The notes: generated by a model not told the origin, from the letters alone. A DNA stretch of 64,000 bases from Gnetum montanum (GCA_015680685.1 MNCI01008335.1:1020204-1084203); one strand, 5' to 3'. Positions 23,401-34,032 are shown, numbered from the stretch's first letter. Program-made: numbers and translations.

Positions 23401-23814
23401 GAAAATATTTATGGAAAGATCGAGAAGAAGAAAGTTCCATGCATCACATACAGTGATATTGAGGGTGATGACGTAGAGGAGTGCTCTGCATTTCCTGTAT
23501 GCAACCGATGTGCCTAGGAAACTCAAATAAAAATGTGCCTGTATGTAGCAACCACACAACAAGAGAACACCCAGTGGTTGACAACTAATCAAGAGACCAA
23601 CCCACCAATATGCATGGAACTAACTAGGAGAACAACTCACGCCCACAATGAAAGCATAGATAATTTGGAGTATAAGCATTGCCAACTTTCAACCCTTAAC
23701 TTGAAAACATCAATTGGGAGAAGTTGGACACTTTTAAAAAATTCAAATAAGCGTTCATTATTTCAAATCTCTCCCTTTCAATTCAGTCATGGGGGAGATG
23801 GCCACCTATGCTGA
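20446..23814 (+). pseudogene. TE-B gag-protease frame, with integrase tail
   Basis: From ATG 20446 one frame runs to about 23,700 with only in-frame stops. Its parts in order are: an N-terminal block with DEYIPNFTFILYQHEQLRW (about 20,566); an Arg/His/Ser-rich basic stretch; the gag core NNIPRFEGGYN...WYRSL (21,430-21,684); and an acidic-basic linker. Next come a short zinc-knuckle-like CEICQYDHPKGCC (about 22,287), a Pro/Gln/Tyr-rich stretch, and the aspartic protease motif LLDLGSGVNLIS (about 23,103-23,138), whose Asp is present. Most stops stand where relatives have Gln or Trp (CAG/CAA or TGG to TAG/TAA). A base missing near 23,702 relative to TE-E shifts the frame. After the deletion junction the frame reads the integrase-tail sequence SHGGDGHLC and stops at 23,814. 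Confidence 0.88.
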
Positions 23815-25673
23815 TTATTCGAGGCCCTCAGTTCTTTTAAGTTTTTGTTTTACACATTTTTGTCTTACAAATTTCTTTAACTTTTCTTGTTTTTGTTTTA
23901 CAACATCGTTTATAATTTTTCTTTTATTTGTATGTGTGTGTCTTATCCATTTTGTTAAGTTTTTCATCCAATAAGTGCTCTTAATGATGGTATGAATTGT
24001 TTTCTATTGGTTGCCAATGTTTGGTTTTTACCTTTAAGTGATGATGTTGATACGAAGGTATGGTTCTTTTGATATAGTAGACAATGAGTCCACATCATCC
24101 ATACATCCATAAATTTCTATGGTCTCTCTTGGCTTGGAATTGTACAGTCCACTTCTTCAAAATAATAAGAACTATCAATGAATCAATGACTGGGCATTTC
24201 TCAAACTAAGGAAGGACTCAAGGATTGAAAAGGGTGTGGCTTTAAGGGAACTTGATACATTTGTGTTGGCCATTCTCTTGGGTGCTTGAATGTTTTCTTC
24301 TTGAGTTTTCTTACCATTTCGACGTTACCCAATTATCGGGAAGCTGAGTGCATAAAAATAAAAATAAAAAGTCTTTGCATGGTGTGGTTCTCACGAAAAA
24401 CACAAAAAAAAAAAACAGTGAAATTCAAAGCACACCCCTTAGACAAAATAATCATTTAGGCTACAAGCATTGGTTATGGAACTAAAAACATGTTCCCTCT
24501 AACTAAGACCCTTCCTCGCTTCCTACTTTCTCCTCCCTAGTTTCGTCAGAATGGTAGTGGCTCTTTGAGGGATGCATTCTTGTTACTTCAAGTGGATGGA
24601 TTGGCCGAATGTATTAATGCGAAGTCACTGGATGTGGTTTGTTTGAGGTCGGACTTGGAATGGAATCTACTAAGTCACATTAATCATTAAATACACAAGG
24701 GGCTGTACACCACCTTATTCTTGAGACTCCATTGCATTCTCTTCTTTCCATCATTCTTCTCCATTGTTCACCTCATTATCGATTGTATCATTAGTGTATA
24801 TTTTGGTTGACGCATTGTTTTCTTTTTGGTAAATTCTTGTGGTTAATAATTTAACTTTTTTTTAAATGACATTTTCAAAGCCTACGGACTCTTTAAAATG
24901 TGGAAATGTTAGGGCATTAAGGGCATGAGCCTGCTTTGGGGAGGACCCACTGGCATTCCTCTTTGGTGCATTAGTTAATTTCTTTCCCTTAAACATTTTT
25001 GCAGTTAACCTTATTTTGTTCATTTCCATCTTGACATCCATTTCATCAACATCATAGTTGTCTCTTTTTCTCCATCTTTCTTATTCCTTTTCTTTCTCCA
25101 TTCTATCGCTACTGGAGGTTCGCTCTTAGTCATGGGGGTCCTGACCCAATTTTTTCTATTTTCTTCTAACCCCTACACCTTCGGCAATCACCAATATTAT
25201 ATCTCCAGATTCGTATTAGCCATACCACAACTCAGCCAATGGACCTTTCACCGAAGCAAGGTATCAACTGCATTGTGATTCATTTACCCTTGCTAATATA
25301 AGACTATGTTGTGTGTGTGCAGATGGTAATCATACAATAATGGATTGGATCTGGAGGGAACACTTGGAATGGATCGGTGCTAAAGCAGTTATGCAAGGGA
25401 CAAGATTGATGGCACGATGGACAACAAAAGGCACAATCTTGGCATTGGCAGCAGCAGACTTCTTCTCTCTTCTCTCTTCTCTCTCAACTGCCAAATAAGG
25501 CCTGATGTCAAATGTATAAAGTGTTTACTCTTGTTGTCATGAACACTAGTTTTGTCATGTTCTGTAATGATGATTCGTTCACATGTCATTCCATTCACCA
25601 TTAGTTCCATTCAAGTCAATAATCCCATACCTTCCTTATATTTTGTAAGGAACTCGAGGATGAGTTTTTATTC
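23815..25673 (+). other. TE-B region between coding part and polypurine tract
   Basis: No intact gene is present. It aligns with the same region of TE-E and TE-H. It holds a second polypurine motif AGTCATGGGGG (25,128-25,138) and the intron-like block 25,261-25,322. The first polypurine motif is just upstream, at 23,785-23,801. Confidence 0.65.
25261..25322 (+). other. Intron-like block in the TE-B 3' region
   Basis: AAGCAAG|GTATCAACTGC opens it; CTTGCTAATAT (a good plant branch-point match) and a TGTGTGTGTGCAG acceptor close it before ATGGTAATC. It is 62 bases, which is short for a plant intron. It is conserved in TE-E and TE-H. Confidence 0.4.
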
Positions 25674-25686
25674 AGTCATGGGGGTA
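25674..25686 (+). other. Polypurine tract of TE-B
   Basis: AGTCATGGGGGTA lies directly before the 3' LTR start TGATGGGACG. Confidence 0.88.
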
Positions 25687-26309
25687 TGATGGGACGCGAT
25701 ATCACATAGGCCGTGATATTGTGTACGCGATATTCCAGTCTGCTGCTAGTTCTATAAATAAGAGGTGGCTCTCCCTTGTTTCTCCATCTAGATCTAGACC
25801 TTAGCCAAACTCTTGCCATTTTTCCATTCCAGAGTTAGAATAATTTCCATGTGCCCGCAGTAGGAGTCCCAAAGTGAATGGATCTTTATTCGAGCAATTC
25901 TGTACCTGAGCACACAATTGTGTATGGCAATAAAGNNNNNNNNNNNNNNNNNNNNNNNNNNNNNNNNNNNNNNNNNNNNNNNNNNNNNNNNNNNNNNNNN
26001 NNNNNNNNNNNNNNNNNNNNNNNNNNNNNNNNNNNNNNNNNNNNNNNNNNNNNNNNNNNNNNNNNNNNNNNNNNNNNNNNNNNNNNNNNNNNNNNNNNNN
26101 NNNNNNNNNNNNNNNNNNNNNNNNNNNNNNNNNNNNNNTACTTAACCATACAACCGTGAAAAATACAAGTAAGCTTGGGAGGACAACGATTGATTAACCT
26201 TAGGTGTTCCATAAGGCATGTAAGCACTTAGTCTGCGGAGTTCGACTGGATTGTGCATGTAACGCTCGTATTCGTGTGGTTGAGTGTAGGGGTACCTCGC
26301 CACTCATCA
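25687..26309 (+). repeat. 3' LTR of TE-B, with an assembly gap
   Basis: It matches the 5' LTR at both ends. The left known part ends AATAAAG at 25,935 (5' LTR 19,763), and the right part resumes TACTTAACC at 26,139 (5' LTR 20,129). Its GATATC palindromes are fewer and more mutated than those of the 5' LTR, and about 20 bases are missing near 25,715. A TATA box is at 25,752-25,765. Confidence 0.92.
25936..26138. other. Assembly gap (203 N)
   Basis: The unknown bases fall inside the 3' LTR of TE-B. The matching stretch of the 5' LTR is 365 bases (19,764-20,128), so the N run is probably shorter than the real missing sequence. A gap in an LTR is typical where short reads cannot separate the two repeat copies. 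Confidence 0.95.
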
Positions 26310-27220
26310 CTGTGGTTAGTGTATGGAGCTCAGTTTGAATGGGAAGCATTGGTAATTTACCGTACACTAACTTATAGGGAGAGTAGCCTATAGGGAGTTT
26401 CCATGTGGAGTAGTATGTCCAAAGAGCATCGTTTAGTTTAGTGCTCCAGTCTCACCTAAACTTGCTAATGGTTCTTGTCAATATCTTTGTAATCTCCCTA
26501 TTGATGACTTTTGCTTGACTGTTTGCTTGGGGGTGGTATGGTGTAGTCAATTTATACTCAATCCCTACGCGTTGCATTAATTTTCGAAAAGTTGCACCTA
26601 TGAAGTATGTACCATTGTTTGAAATAAGTGCATGCGGCATATGATTTGTTGTTGAACAAATCGTGTAGCTGTAGATGATGTATAATCTTTAACAGCAGCT
26701 ACTTTGGCCCATTTTGTTAGGTAATCAATGACAAAAATAATATAAGCTTTTCCATTGGACATTGGTGTAATCAGCCCCACAAAATCAATTCCCCAAATGT
26801 CAAAGGATTTTAATGGTTAAATCCATTATTGCGGACCCTCCATTCTAGCAGTCATTCTCCCATCACATTAACGATACTCACAAGATTGGATGAAATGATG
26901 GACATCCCGAAATCATGTAGGCCAATAATATCCTACAAGTAGGATCTTGATGGTCGTTTGTCTCCCAACATAATGACCCCCACAAGGACCCTCATGAGCA
27001 TTTGGAGAACTCACAATTGATCTATATCGAGAACACACCATTGAACCAAGCCATCGGGACACACTTTGTAAAGTTGCCCATTGATCTCCATAAAGTACTT
27101 GGCTTGGTGAAGAAACTGTTGTTTCTTCTTAAGGTTTAACTCTTGTGGTGTTTGTTGGGTGAGGAGATAGGTAAGAATGCTATTGTACCAGTTTGTCTCC
27201 GTGGGTGATTGATTATTCAC
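26310..27220 (-). pseudogene. TE-H integrase, N-terminal and core part
   Basis: On the minus strand, in broken frames, are the HHCC zinc-binding region (about 26,995-26,850), the catalytic core and the host-side part of integrase up to the TE-B insertion. The core phrases are MGLITPMSNGKAYIIFVIDYL (about 26,780), LISNNGTYF (about 26,610) and YHPQANSQAKV (about 26,530). Relatives have SDNGTHF and GQAEV at the last two. The second catalytic Asp is therefore Asn and the catalytic Glu is Lys, both G-to-A changes on the coding strand. It would be inactive even without the insertion and stops. Confidence 0.88.
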
Positions 27221-27295
27221 TACACCAGCAAAGAGGAATTCATCAGAGAAATGATCAAAAATTGGATACTCATCCTCTTTGTTGTTCCATCACAA

Positions 27296-28800
27296 CTAAG
27301 ATAAATGATCAGCAACTACATTCTCAATGCCCTTGCGATTGATCATCATTAAATCGAACTTTTGTAAGATTATAAGCCATTGTATGATATGAGGGCTTAC
27401 CATTGGCTTATTCATGAGGAACCAGATTGCACTATGATTTGTATGTATATATACTTTATATTCCAATACATAGTGTCTAAACTTTTCTAGTGCAAACACT
27501 ACAAGCATTAATTCTTTCTCTGTGGTAGTGTAGTTAAGTTGTGCACTAGTGATACTTCTACTTGCACAGTGGATGTAATAAGGACACTTCTGGTCATCTA
27601 ATTGTGTAAGTATGGCTCTTAAGGCATAGTTAGATGCATCAGTCATGATATGGAATGGTTTGAAATAGTTAGGAGCTTGTAGAATGGGTGTTTCTACTAG
27701 CTTCTGTTTCAGAGTTTGAAAAGCTAATTGGCATTCCCTAGTCCACTCGAAAGGTATGTCCTTTTTCGTTAATTCCACCAATGGTTTGGCAACCTTTGGA
27801 AAGTTCTCAATAAATCTCCTATAGTAGTCAGTATGTCCAAGGAATGATTGAATATCTTTGATAGTTTTCGGCTGATGGGTAATTCCTTGGATAATTTTGA
27901 TTTTCTTGGGATCTACCTCTATCCTTGTGTGTGAGATTTTGTGCCCTAGTACTATGCCTTCTTGGACTATCAAATGGCTTTTCTACCAGTTGAGCCTCAA
28001 ATTGGTTTCTACACATCTTTTTAACACTTGCTCCAACTGATCCAAGGCTTGATCAAAGTTTGCTCCATAGGTGGAGAAATCATCCATAAAGACTTTTACA
28101 CCATTTCCTATTTGCTATTGGAAGATGCTTAGAACTAGTTATTGAAATGTTGCAAGGGCATTGCATAAGCCAAAAGACATCTATTTGTATGCAAATGTTC
28201 CCCAAGTACTGGTGAATGTAGTCTTGGCTTGGTCTTCTGGGGCTATTTGTATTGATTATATCCACTATATCCATCTAGAAAACTATAGTAGCGATGCCCT
28301 ACGATGGTGTCTAAGACTTGGTCGACAAATGGAAATGGAAAATGATCTTTGAATGTTGCCATATTTAGTAGCCTGAAATCTATGCACACCCTCCATTTGC
28401 CTCCCTTTTTAGGCATAATAACTAAGGGGCTAACCCATTCACTATTAGCAATGGGGTATATGAACCCAGCCTTGAGAAGCTATTTGATTTCTTCCTTAAC
28501 TACTTTCTTTAGCTTAGGGTTCAATCACCTCTACAGTTGTCTTCAAGGCTTCATGTAGGGGTCAATGTAAATTCTATGTAGGCATATCCTAGGATCTATT
28601 CCAGTTAATTCAAGATATGACCAAGTGAAGGCTTTCGACCATTTATTTATTACCTTTAGTAGTTCTTCTTTCTGTTGAGGAGAAAGCTTAGCGTTGATAA
28701 TTACCAATTTTTCATTTTTAAGGAACATGTATTCCATACCAGTGGGCAATGATTTCAGCTTGAGGGGCTCCTGCTTAAATTTCTCAGGGATTTCCAACTT
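27296..28800 (-). pseudogene. TE-H reverse transcriptase and RNaseH
   Basis: The RT begins near 28,800 (EIPEKFKQEPLKLK...). Motifs include WRVCIDFRLLN (about 28,400), FLDGYSGYNQ (about 28,270) and the catalytic FMDDFSTYG (about 28,062-28,090), spread over more than one frame. The connection and RNaseH follow in a longer open stretch (27,973-27,296). There LGHKISHTRIEVDP, FLGHTDYYRRFI, the RNaseH TDASNYA, TTEKELMLVVFALEKFRHY and VVADHLS are all legible. Frameshifts and stops around 28,000-28,300 break it. Confidence 0.9.
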
Positions 28801-29129
28801 CCCCTAGTTGATATTTTCAAGGTTATGACTTGGAAGTTGGTAGTGGGCTTGCTCTAATGCGTTTATGCTATCAATGTAAGCACAAGTCAAACCCTCAGTT
28901 GGTTCCATGCGTATGAGTGAACTACTTTCTTGATCATCTATTAGCCACTGGGTGTTTTCCTATCATGTGATTACTACATGCAGGCATCTTTGTATGTTAA
29001 TCACTTGTGCACATTGATTGTATGCAAGCAATGTTAAACTTTGCACAAACCATGACCTTTGCACATAATTAGACCCTATGTCATTGTATATGATGCATAG
29101 AAATTTCTTCTTCTCAATCTTTTTGAATG

Positions 29130-29700
29130 TATTTTACTTTGATATTTCTAAGGAAAGATTGTAGATTCCTAGGTGTGCATCGATGGTGCTTAGCCATGCT
29201 CTTCCCATTATGATTAGGAAGTCCCCCTTACCATTGTTCACCTGAATCATTAGGAAGTTAGTTGGGTACGACCATCCACAAACAATGGTAACAATGTCTT
29301 CCACCAGTCCTAATGGGATAGTGATGGACTGGTAGGCCAACTCTAGACGGATGTTGCTCTTTTTCAATGGAGGCAGGTTCCAGGCCTTGTACATTTCTTG
29401 AGAAATTAAGTTGACACCAAGACCTAAATCCAAAAGAGCATTGCACGTTACATTTCCAATGATTTGTAAGTTTATTAGAGGACTTCTAGGATCAGAGAAT
29501 TTCCTTGAAAGGTGGCCAACTTTGATCCAATCAGTGATGGCATGTGTTAGCATGACTATATGCATTGAGTGCAGTGGTTGAGTTGAAGGAGGCTTCGAAG
29601 TTTTGATTGATACTGAGGCGTCTAAGGAATCAGTTGCTTGTGATTACAAGGGCTTGGTTGGTCTGTTGGTTCTAAAGAAAGGTCTTTTCTTCATGTGGTT
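29130..29700 (-). pseudogene. TE-H aspartic protease region
   Basis: An open stretch (29,565-29,134) carries ITDWIKVGHLSRKF, then ALLDLGLGVNLISQEMY with the catalytic Asp kept, and farther on IIMGRAWLSTIDAHLG. The DLG form instead of DSG or DTG is usual for Athila-like proteases. It lies between the Pro/Gln-rich gag tail and RT in one polyprotein. Confidence 0.82.
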
Positions 29701-29739
29701 GTTGGAACCAATAGTAGGTTGAGAGTTAACAGCCCTCGT

Positions 29740-32060
29740 GGTGTTACATTGCTACGGTTGGGTAGGGATTTTACCCTGCATAGTTGGAGCAGGTGGTAGT
29801 GGAGCTATTGGTGGAAGAGATGCAGCTTGATGAGAAGATGATATGCTTGCAGAATGTCGCCCCTAGAAGAGGAAGTCCCATAATACTCGCAGGCTTGGTA
29901 GTGAGGTTGAGGAGTGATGTGAGAAGTAGAGTCACGTGGGGAGATTGGCTACTACACGTAATATCCATATGGGTCAGGTTGTCAGTAAGGATACTGTTGC
30001 CTTGGTGGTGGCATTCCCCATGATTGTGGGCATTGCCATTGTTCATATTGCTCAATTGATTGTGGTGGAGTTCCACTGGGATAATACGTTAAGGGTTGGT
30101 GGAACTGCCTTGGGTTACCTTGAGGATCAGGTAACCTTTGGGGTGTTTGCCTTTTGTTTAATTGTGGGTTGAGTGCATACACCTCAGACTCCTATAGATG
30201 TGAGATGACAGGGCAACATCCCTTAGGATGGTCATATTAACATATCTCACATCCACTATCATTGTCTATTTCTGAATCCACAACCTCTTCAATGATGGCA
30301 ACTTTGCCCTTACCCTTACTATGTGCATGTTCAACCTCTTTCTTTCTTCTTTTCTCACTACCTTGCTCTCTAGACTCCTCTACTATTTTAAGAACCATTT
30401 AAAATCTATTGTCTAGGGAATCCCACATTTGATCTACCTTTGCCAAAACTTCTTATGTCATCTTTTGGATAGGCAAATTTTTCCTATTCATCATCTCTTC
30501 GAGTGGTAACTCTTCTTCATCCTCACAAAATCTCACTCCCCTCTTCCAAAGGGAAGGATCTCGGTTATACTCTTCCACACTTTCTCTCTTCCATAGCTCA
30601 CCTTCTTCCTTAGCAACTTGTTCCAATAGTGTTTGAATTTGATGGAACCCTAAGCTTGGATAGTCTCCCTTAGGCATAAGTTCCAAAGATTCTTCTCATT
30701 TCATGCCTAAGCCCATCCACGAGATGGCGCAGTTGATCCCTTTGCGAATAACCATGGCCAAGACAACGATGTAACAGTGCATAGTATTGGCCCATGGTAG
30801 CATCCAAGGGTTTATCTCCTCCTTGTTTTTAGCCTTAGATTTGCTTTCGCAAGTTAGACACTCGGGAGTATGTTTGGTACTTATCATTAAATAGTTCTAA
30901 CATAGTTCTCCACCTACAAATGGGTTCTGGTTCTAAAGACCAGTACCAGCTTTCTGCTTCTTTAACTAGTGTCCGTGGAAATAACTTAAGTTTTTGCCAT
31001 TCATTCTCTATATTTTGTAAGGCACACGCATCATGGAATTCTTGTAAGTGATTCTGAGGATTAGCATTGTATCCCCCTTCAAATCGTGGGATATTGTTCA
31101 TATCTAATCTCTTGATCCTACTATCTTTCTGGTACCTTGTTGGAATTTGAACATCCTCAGTTATGTCCAACATACTTTGTGTAGCAAGTAGGGGTTCATT
31201 GTGATTGTTTCATCCATGACATGTATGATGCCTATGTTGTTCCCTACTCTTCCTTCTTCTATGTTATGACTCTCTGGAGTGCCCTCGTCCCCTTTCCTAG
31301 CTTTTTTGTCTATGGATTCCACTTTGCCTACCTTTATCCCCATGGTCTTTTTCTTTATGACCACATTTGGATATTAAAGGAGAGGGTGAAGGAGATGATG
31401 AAGGTGAAGAAGAAGGAGAACCATCACCATGACGGTGTCGGCTACATTCTCTTCTGCAGTCTTGGCCCTGATCGCAATTATCATGAGTTCGTGTCCCTTT
31501 TTCAGACCCTTTATGCCCATGGGTATAAGAACCTAGGTTATGAATAGTGGAATGAAGGTTCTGATACACAACCCCTTGGCCAAAAGTCAAGCGGAGGAAC
31601 ATAGTTGTGTGGGCAATTGCCTGAGGTAGGTTCACGACCCTCATTTTCGCTTAAGAAATGTGGGACATCCTAGGACCACTTACCCTTCAAAGACTTATGA
31701 TGTCTCTCTTGTTGCAAGTCCCTTTAACATTGTGCCTCCGTGGGATGGTATTCTCTTGAGTCATGGTCTTGCACAATGTATTCTGCATGTAAGTGTGACA
31801 TGCCAATTCGTGTGAGAGCACGAAGAAGCGTGCTTGGGACTGAATGATTGGGAGGTAACACTATGTTACCCTCTAAGTCTTGCCAATGCAATTGTTCATC
31901 TTGATGGAGGATAAAGGTAAAGTCTGGTATATACTCATCAGGATGAATATATACCACTCAAACTTGTTGAGGGATTGGTGGATCAATGTCATGTGTATTA
32001 CGCCACTGACTGTTTCCTGTTTTAGACCTAGGAAGTGAGGCATTTTTGTACAAAGAAGGA
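29740..32060 (-). pseudogene. TE-H gag
   Basis: It has the same blocks as TE-B gag in the same order: HPDEYIPDFTFILHQDEQL (about 31,950), a Ser/His/Arg-rich stretch (31,644-31,297), the gag core NNIPRFEGGYNANPQNHLQEF (31,104-30,835), and a linker (30,686-30,453). The CEIC-type knuckle (about 30,245-30,205) and a Pro/Gln-rich tail (30,182-29,771) follow. Several frameshifts and stops are present. No good start codon was found upstream of 31,957, so the start is probably mutated. Confidence 0.82.
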
Positions 32061-32183
32061 GTTGTATTTTTCTGTTCAGTTTGTAATGTATTCTTGTTTA
32101 CTATTTTTTCAACCAACCCTAAGGGTTTGTTCCAATGATGTGAATGATTTCCTATGTTCTAGTTAGTGCACAAACAACTAAGT

Positions 32184-32201
32184 CCCCGGTAATGGCACCA
32201 A
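32184..32201 (-). other. Primer binding site of TE-H (tRNA-Asp type)
   Basis: The minus strand reads TGGTGCCATTACCGGGGA one base after the LTR end. It differs from the Athila tRNA-Asp site by C-to-T and G-to-A changes only. Confidence 0.75.
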
Positions 32202-32311
32202 TGATGAGCAATGAGGTACCCCTACACTCAACCATACGAATACGAGTGTTTCACACATGATCCGGTTGAATTCCAAGGACTAAGTGCTTATGCATCCTTA
32301 TAGCTAATTCC
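32202..32311 (-). repeat. 5' LTR remnant of TE-H (last 110 bases)
   Basis: It matches the U5 end of the 3' LTR from TGATGAG through TAAGTGCTTATGC, then breaks off near 32,311. About 20 bases of filler (including ATTCCAAGGAC, itself LTR-like) join it to the second copy of the left flank. The rest of the LTR is missing. Confidence 0.85.
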
Positions 32312-32321
32312 AAGGACATAG

Positions 32322-32643
32322 AAAATTTATTATAGCTAAAGCTAATAAGGCACTAACTTTCAAAGTTCATATTCTGAATAGTGTGAGGTTTTAAAATGTG
32401 AAAACACATTATAAACTTATAAATTAATGCATACCTTTTCCTTTCTTTTTATATGTTAATGTTCATTATTAGCATAGTGGTAATAGTAAAAATAGTCATG
32501 TTTTCACCTCAAACCTATTCTTAATAATTAGTTGGAATATCTATCAAGATTCAAGTGTAGGCATAAGCACTAGAAAAAAGGTTAGGCTTTTGCTCATCCA
32601 TTAGCCCTTCCAATACCTCATTTGATAGGATAAGCATGAAGAC
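32322..32643. repeat. Left flank of TE-H, copy 2
   Basis: It is a near-identical copy of 16,050-16,369, ending AAGAC where copy 1 ends AAGAT. It is followed directly by an LTR in the same orientation and position as in copy 1. Confidence 0.95.
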
Positions 32644-33574
32644 TGATGAGTAGTGAGGTACCCCTATGCTCAACCATACGAATACGAGTGTTTCACACAT
32701 GATTTGGTCAAATTCCAAGGACTAAGTACTTATGCGCCTTTGTGGAACAAGGACGGGTTGGTTGATCGTTGTCTTCCCAAGCTTACCTGTATGTCACGAT
32801 TGTATGGTTAAGTAAACTTAAGGCATATGATTTTTATCAATTTTATGTTTTTATGTCCTACGCTAGTAGGGAAGGAGAGAGGTAACTAAGTGACTAATTT
32901 AACTTAACTACTCATTAACTAAGTTCTAACTAATCCTAACACCAACATCTATTCCCACTTGCCGTACACATCCTAAACTACTGCAACACTATTGGGATTA
33001 CCAAACGCTAATCGTTACTGGGTTACCAAGCATTACACGCATGCTCGAAGTGGTCATGCTTGTGTAATTTAACGATTTGCTTAATTGATCAAAATGAATT
33101 GTTGTGCTAATAACAGAAATGTAAAGTGCATAAAATAAAATAAGATAAAATAAATGCATAAGAAAATAAAATAAAAGAAATGCGTAAGAAAAAAAATCTC
33201 AAGTGTTGCAAGGATGAATCAAAGAGCTCATCTTTATTGTCGTACACAAGGTGTGCTCAGGTACATAATGCTTGAATAAAGATTCATCCACACTTAGACC
33301 TCCTACTGTGAGCACTTGGAAAATACTCTAACTTTCAAACAAACTAGAAGAGTTTCACTACTTGACTGCCAAAAGACTTTTTTCCTAATTGTGTGCCTGG
33401 GCACTGTAGTTATAGGCTTGGGAGCAACTACTCTAATAATTAGAATAACTACTAAAGTAACCACTAGAGTAACCTCTCTAATAATTAGAATAACTACTAG
33501 AGTAACCGCTAGAGTAACCACTCTAATAATTAGAATAACTGCTACAGTAATTGCTAGAGTAACCAATCTCATCA
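32644..33574 (-). repeat. Solo LTR of the TE-H family
   Basis: It is 931 bases, exactly the length of the TE-H 3' LTR, and is flanked by a perfect 5-bp duplication AAGAC (32,639-32,643 and 33,575-33,579). No polypurine tract or PBS adjoins it, so it is a solo LTR left by LTR-LTR recombination. Its pre-TATA module has the same TAATAATTAGAATAACT repeats. Confidence 0.92.
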
Positions 33575-33579
33575 AAGAC

Positions 33580-33689
33580 TATGAGTGATAATCCTTATCT
33601 ATTTGGATTTACAAACTATTAAGGATTCAAATGAAATGATGGGCTTCTTTCCTATATCATAGTGTTAATTCTATCATGAAATGGCTAAA
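33580..33689. other. Right flank of the solo LTR
   Basis: This is a short AT-rich spacer before the LINE fragment, with nothing recognised. Confidence 0.5.
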
Positions 33690-34032
33690 GTTTACCTAAT
33701 AGACTCATCATCATCATCATTATCCTAGCCTTGTCCCAAAAAAATGGGATCAAATACATGAGTACTCTTTCACCATTTGCCTCTATGAAGAACTAGATAT
33801 TTGTTGATTTGCAATTTTTTCAAATTAGCTTCAATGATTTTTTTCCATGTTTTTTTTTGTTTTTTTTTTCAATAGCTTTCCTGTAACTATTATGTAGTAA
33901 CCTTTTTGTAATAGGCTTAATTTGATCTTCTTTAAACATACCCAAACCATCTAAGATGCCATTCTTGTACCCTATTTGAAATAGAAGCAACTCCAAGTCT
34001 TCATCTAATGTCTGTACTATGTAGTTTATCTT
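33690..34032 (-). mobile_element. RTE-type LINE fragment, cut by TE-D
   Basis: On plus it has the (CAT)n tail and CCTAGCCTTGTCCCAAAAAA, as in the fragment at 1,585, and the two align up to base 34,032, where TE-D begins. A worn KKKHGKKSLK phrase sits where the GRPKxTW end is expected. It is the insertion site of TE-D. Confidence 0.7.

Larger units (their letters stand above)
19498..26309 (+). mobile_element. TE-B: gag-protease-only Athila/Tat-like element nested in TE-H
   Basis: It is bounded by the 5-bp duplication CTGTG (19,493-19,497 and 26,310-26,314). It has two LTRs, a PBS, a gag-AP frame and a polypurine tract, but RT, RNaseH and nearly all of integrase are absent: the sequence jumps from the start of the RT region to the integrase tail at about 23,750. 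It is 6.8 kb as assembled, with an N run in the 3' LTR. It must have been moved by enzymes of related elements, or lost pol after insertion. The sequence cannot decide between these, though a second copy with the same junction would show mobility. Confidence 0.95.
16370..32311 (-). mobile_element. TE-H: Athila/Tat-like Ty3/gypsy element, interrupted by TE-B
   Basis: The minus-strand order is PBS (32,184-32,201), gag, AP, RT, RNaseH, integrase, a 3' noncoding region, polypurine tract (17,301) and 3' LTR (16,370-17,300). The 5' LTR survives only as its last 110 bases (32,202-32,311). Integrase is split by TE-B, whose 5-bp duplication CTGTG proves the order of insertion. Without TE-B the element is about 9.1 kb. 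All coding parts contain stops and frameshifts. The gag-AP-RT-RH-INT order defines Ty3/gypsy, and the tRNA-Asp-type primer site, DLG protease motif and IWGIDFMGP-type integrase motif place it near Athila/Tat. Confidence 0.9.

Noticed and set aside
25878-26227. Open frames crossing the N run
   Set aside because: They exist only because N codons are not read as stops.
30001-30172. Plus-strand frames in the TE-H gag region
   Set aside because: They are antisense shadows of the Pro/Gln-rich gag tail.
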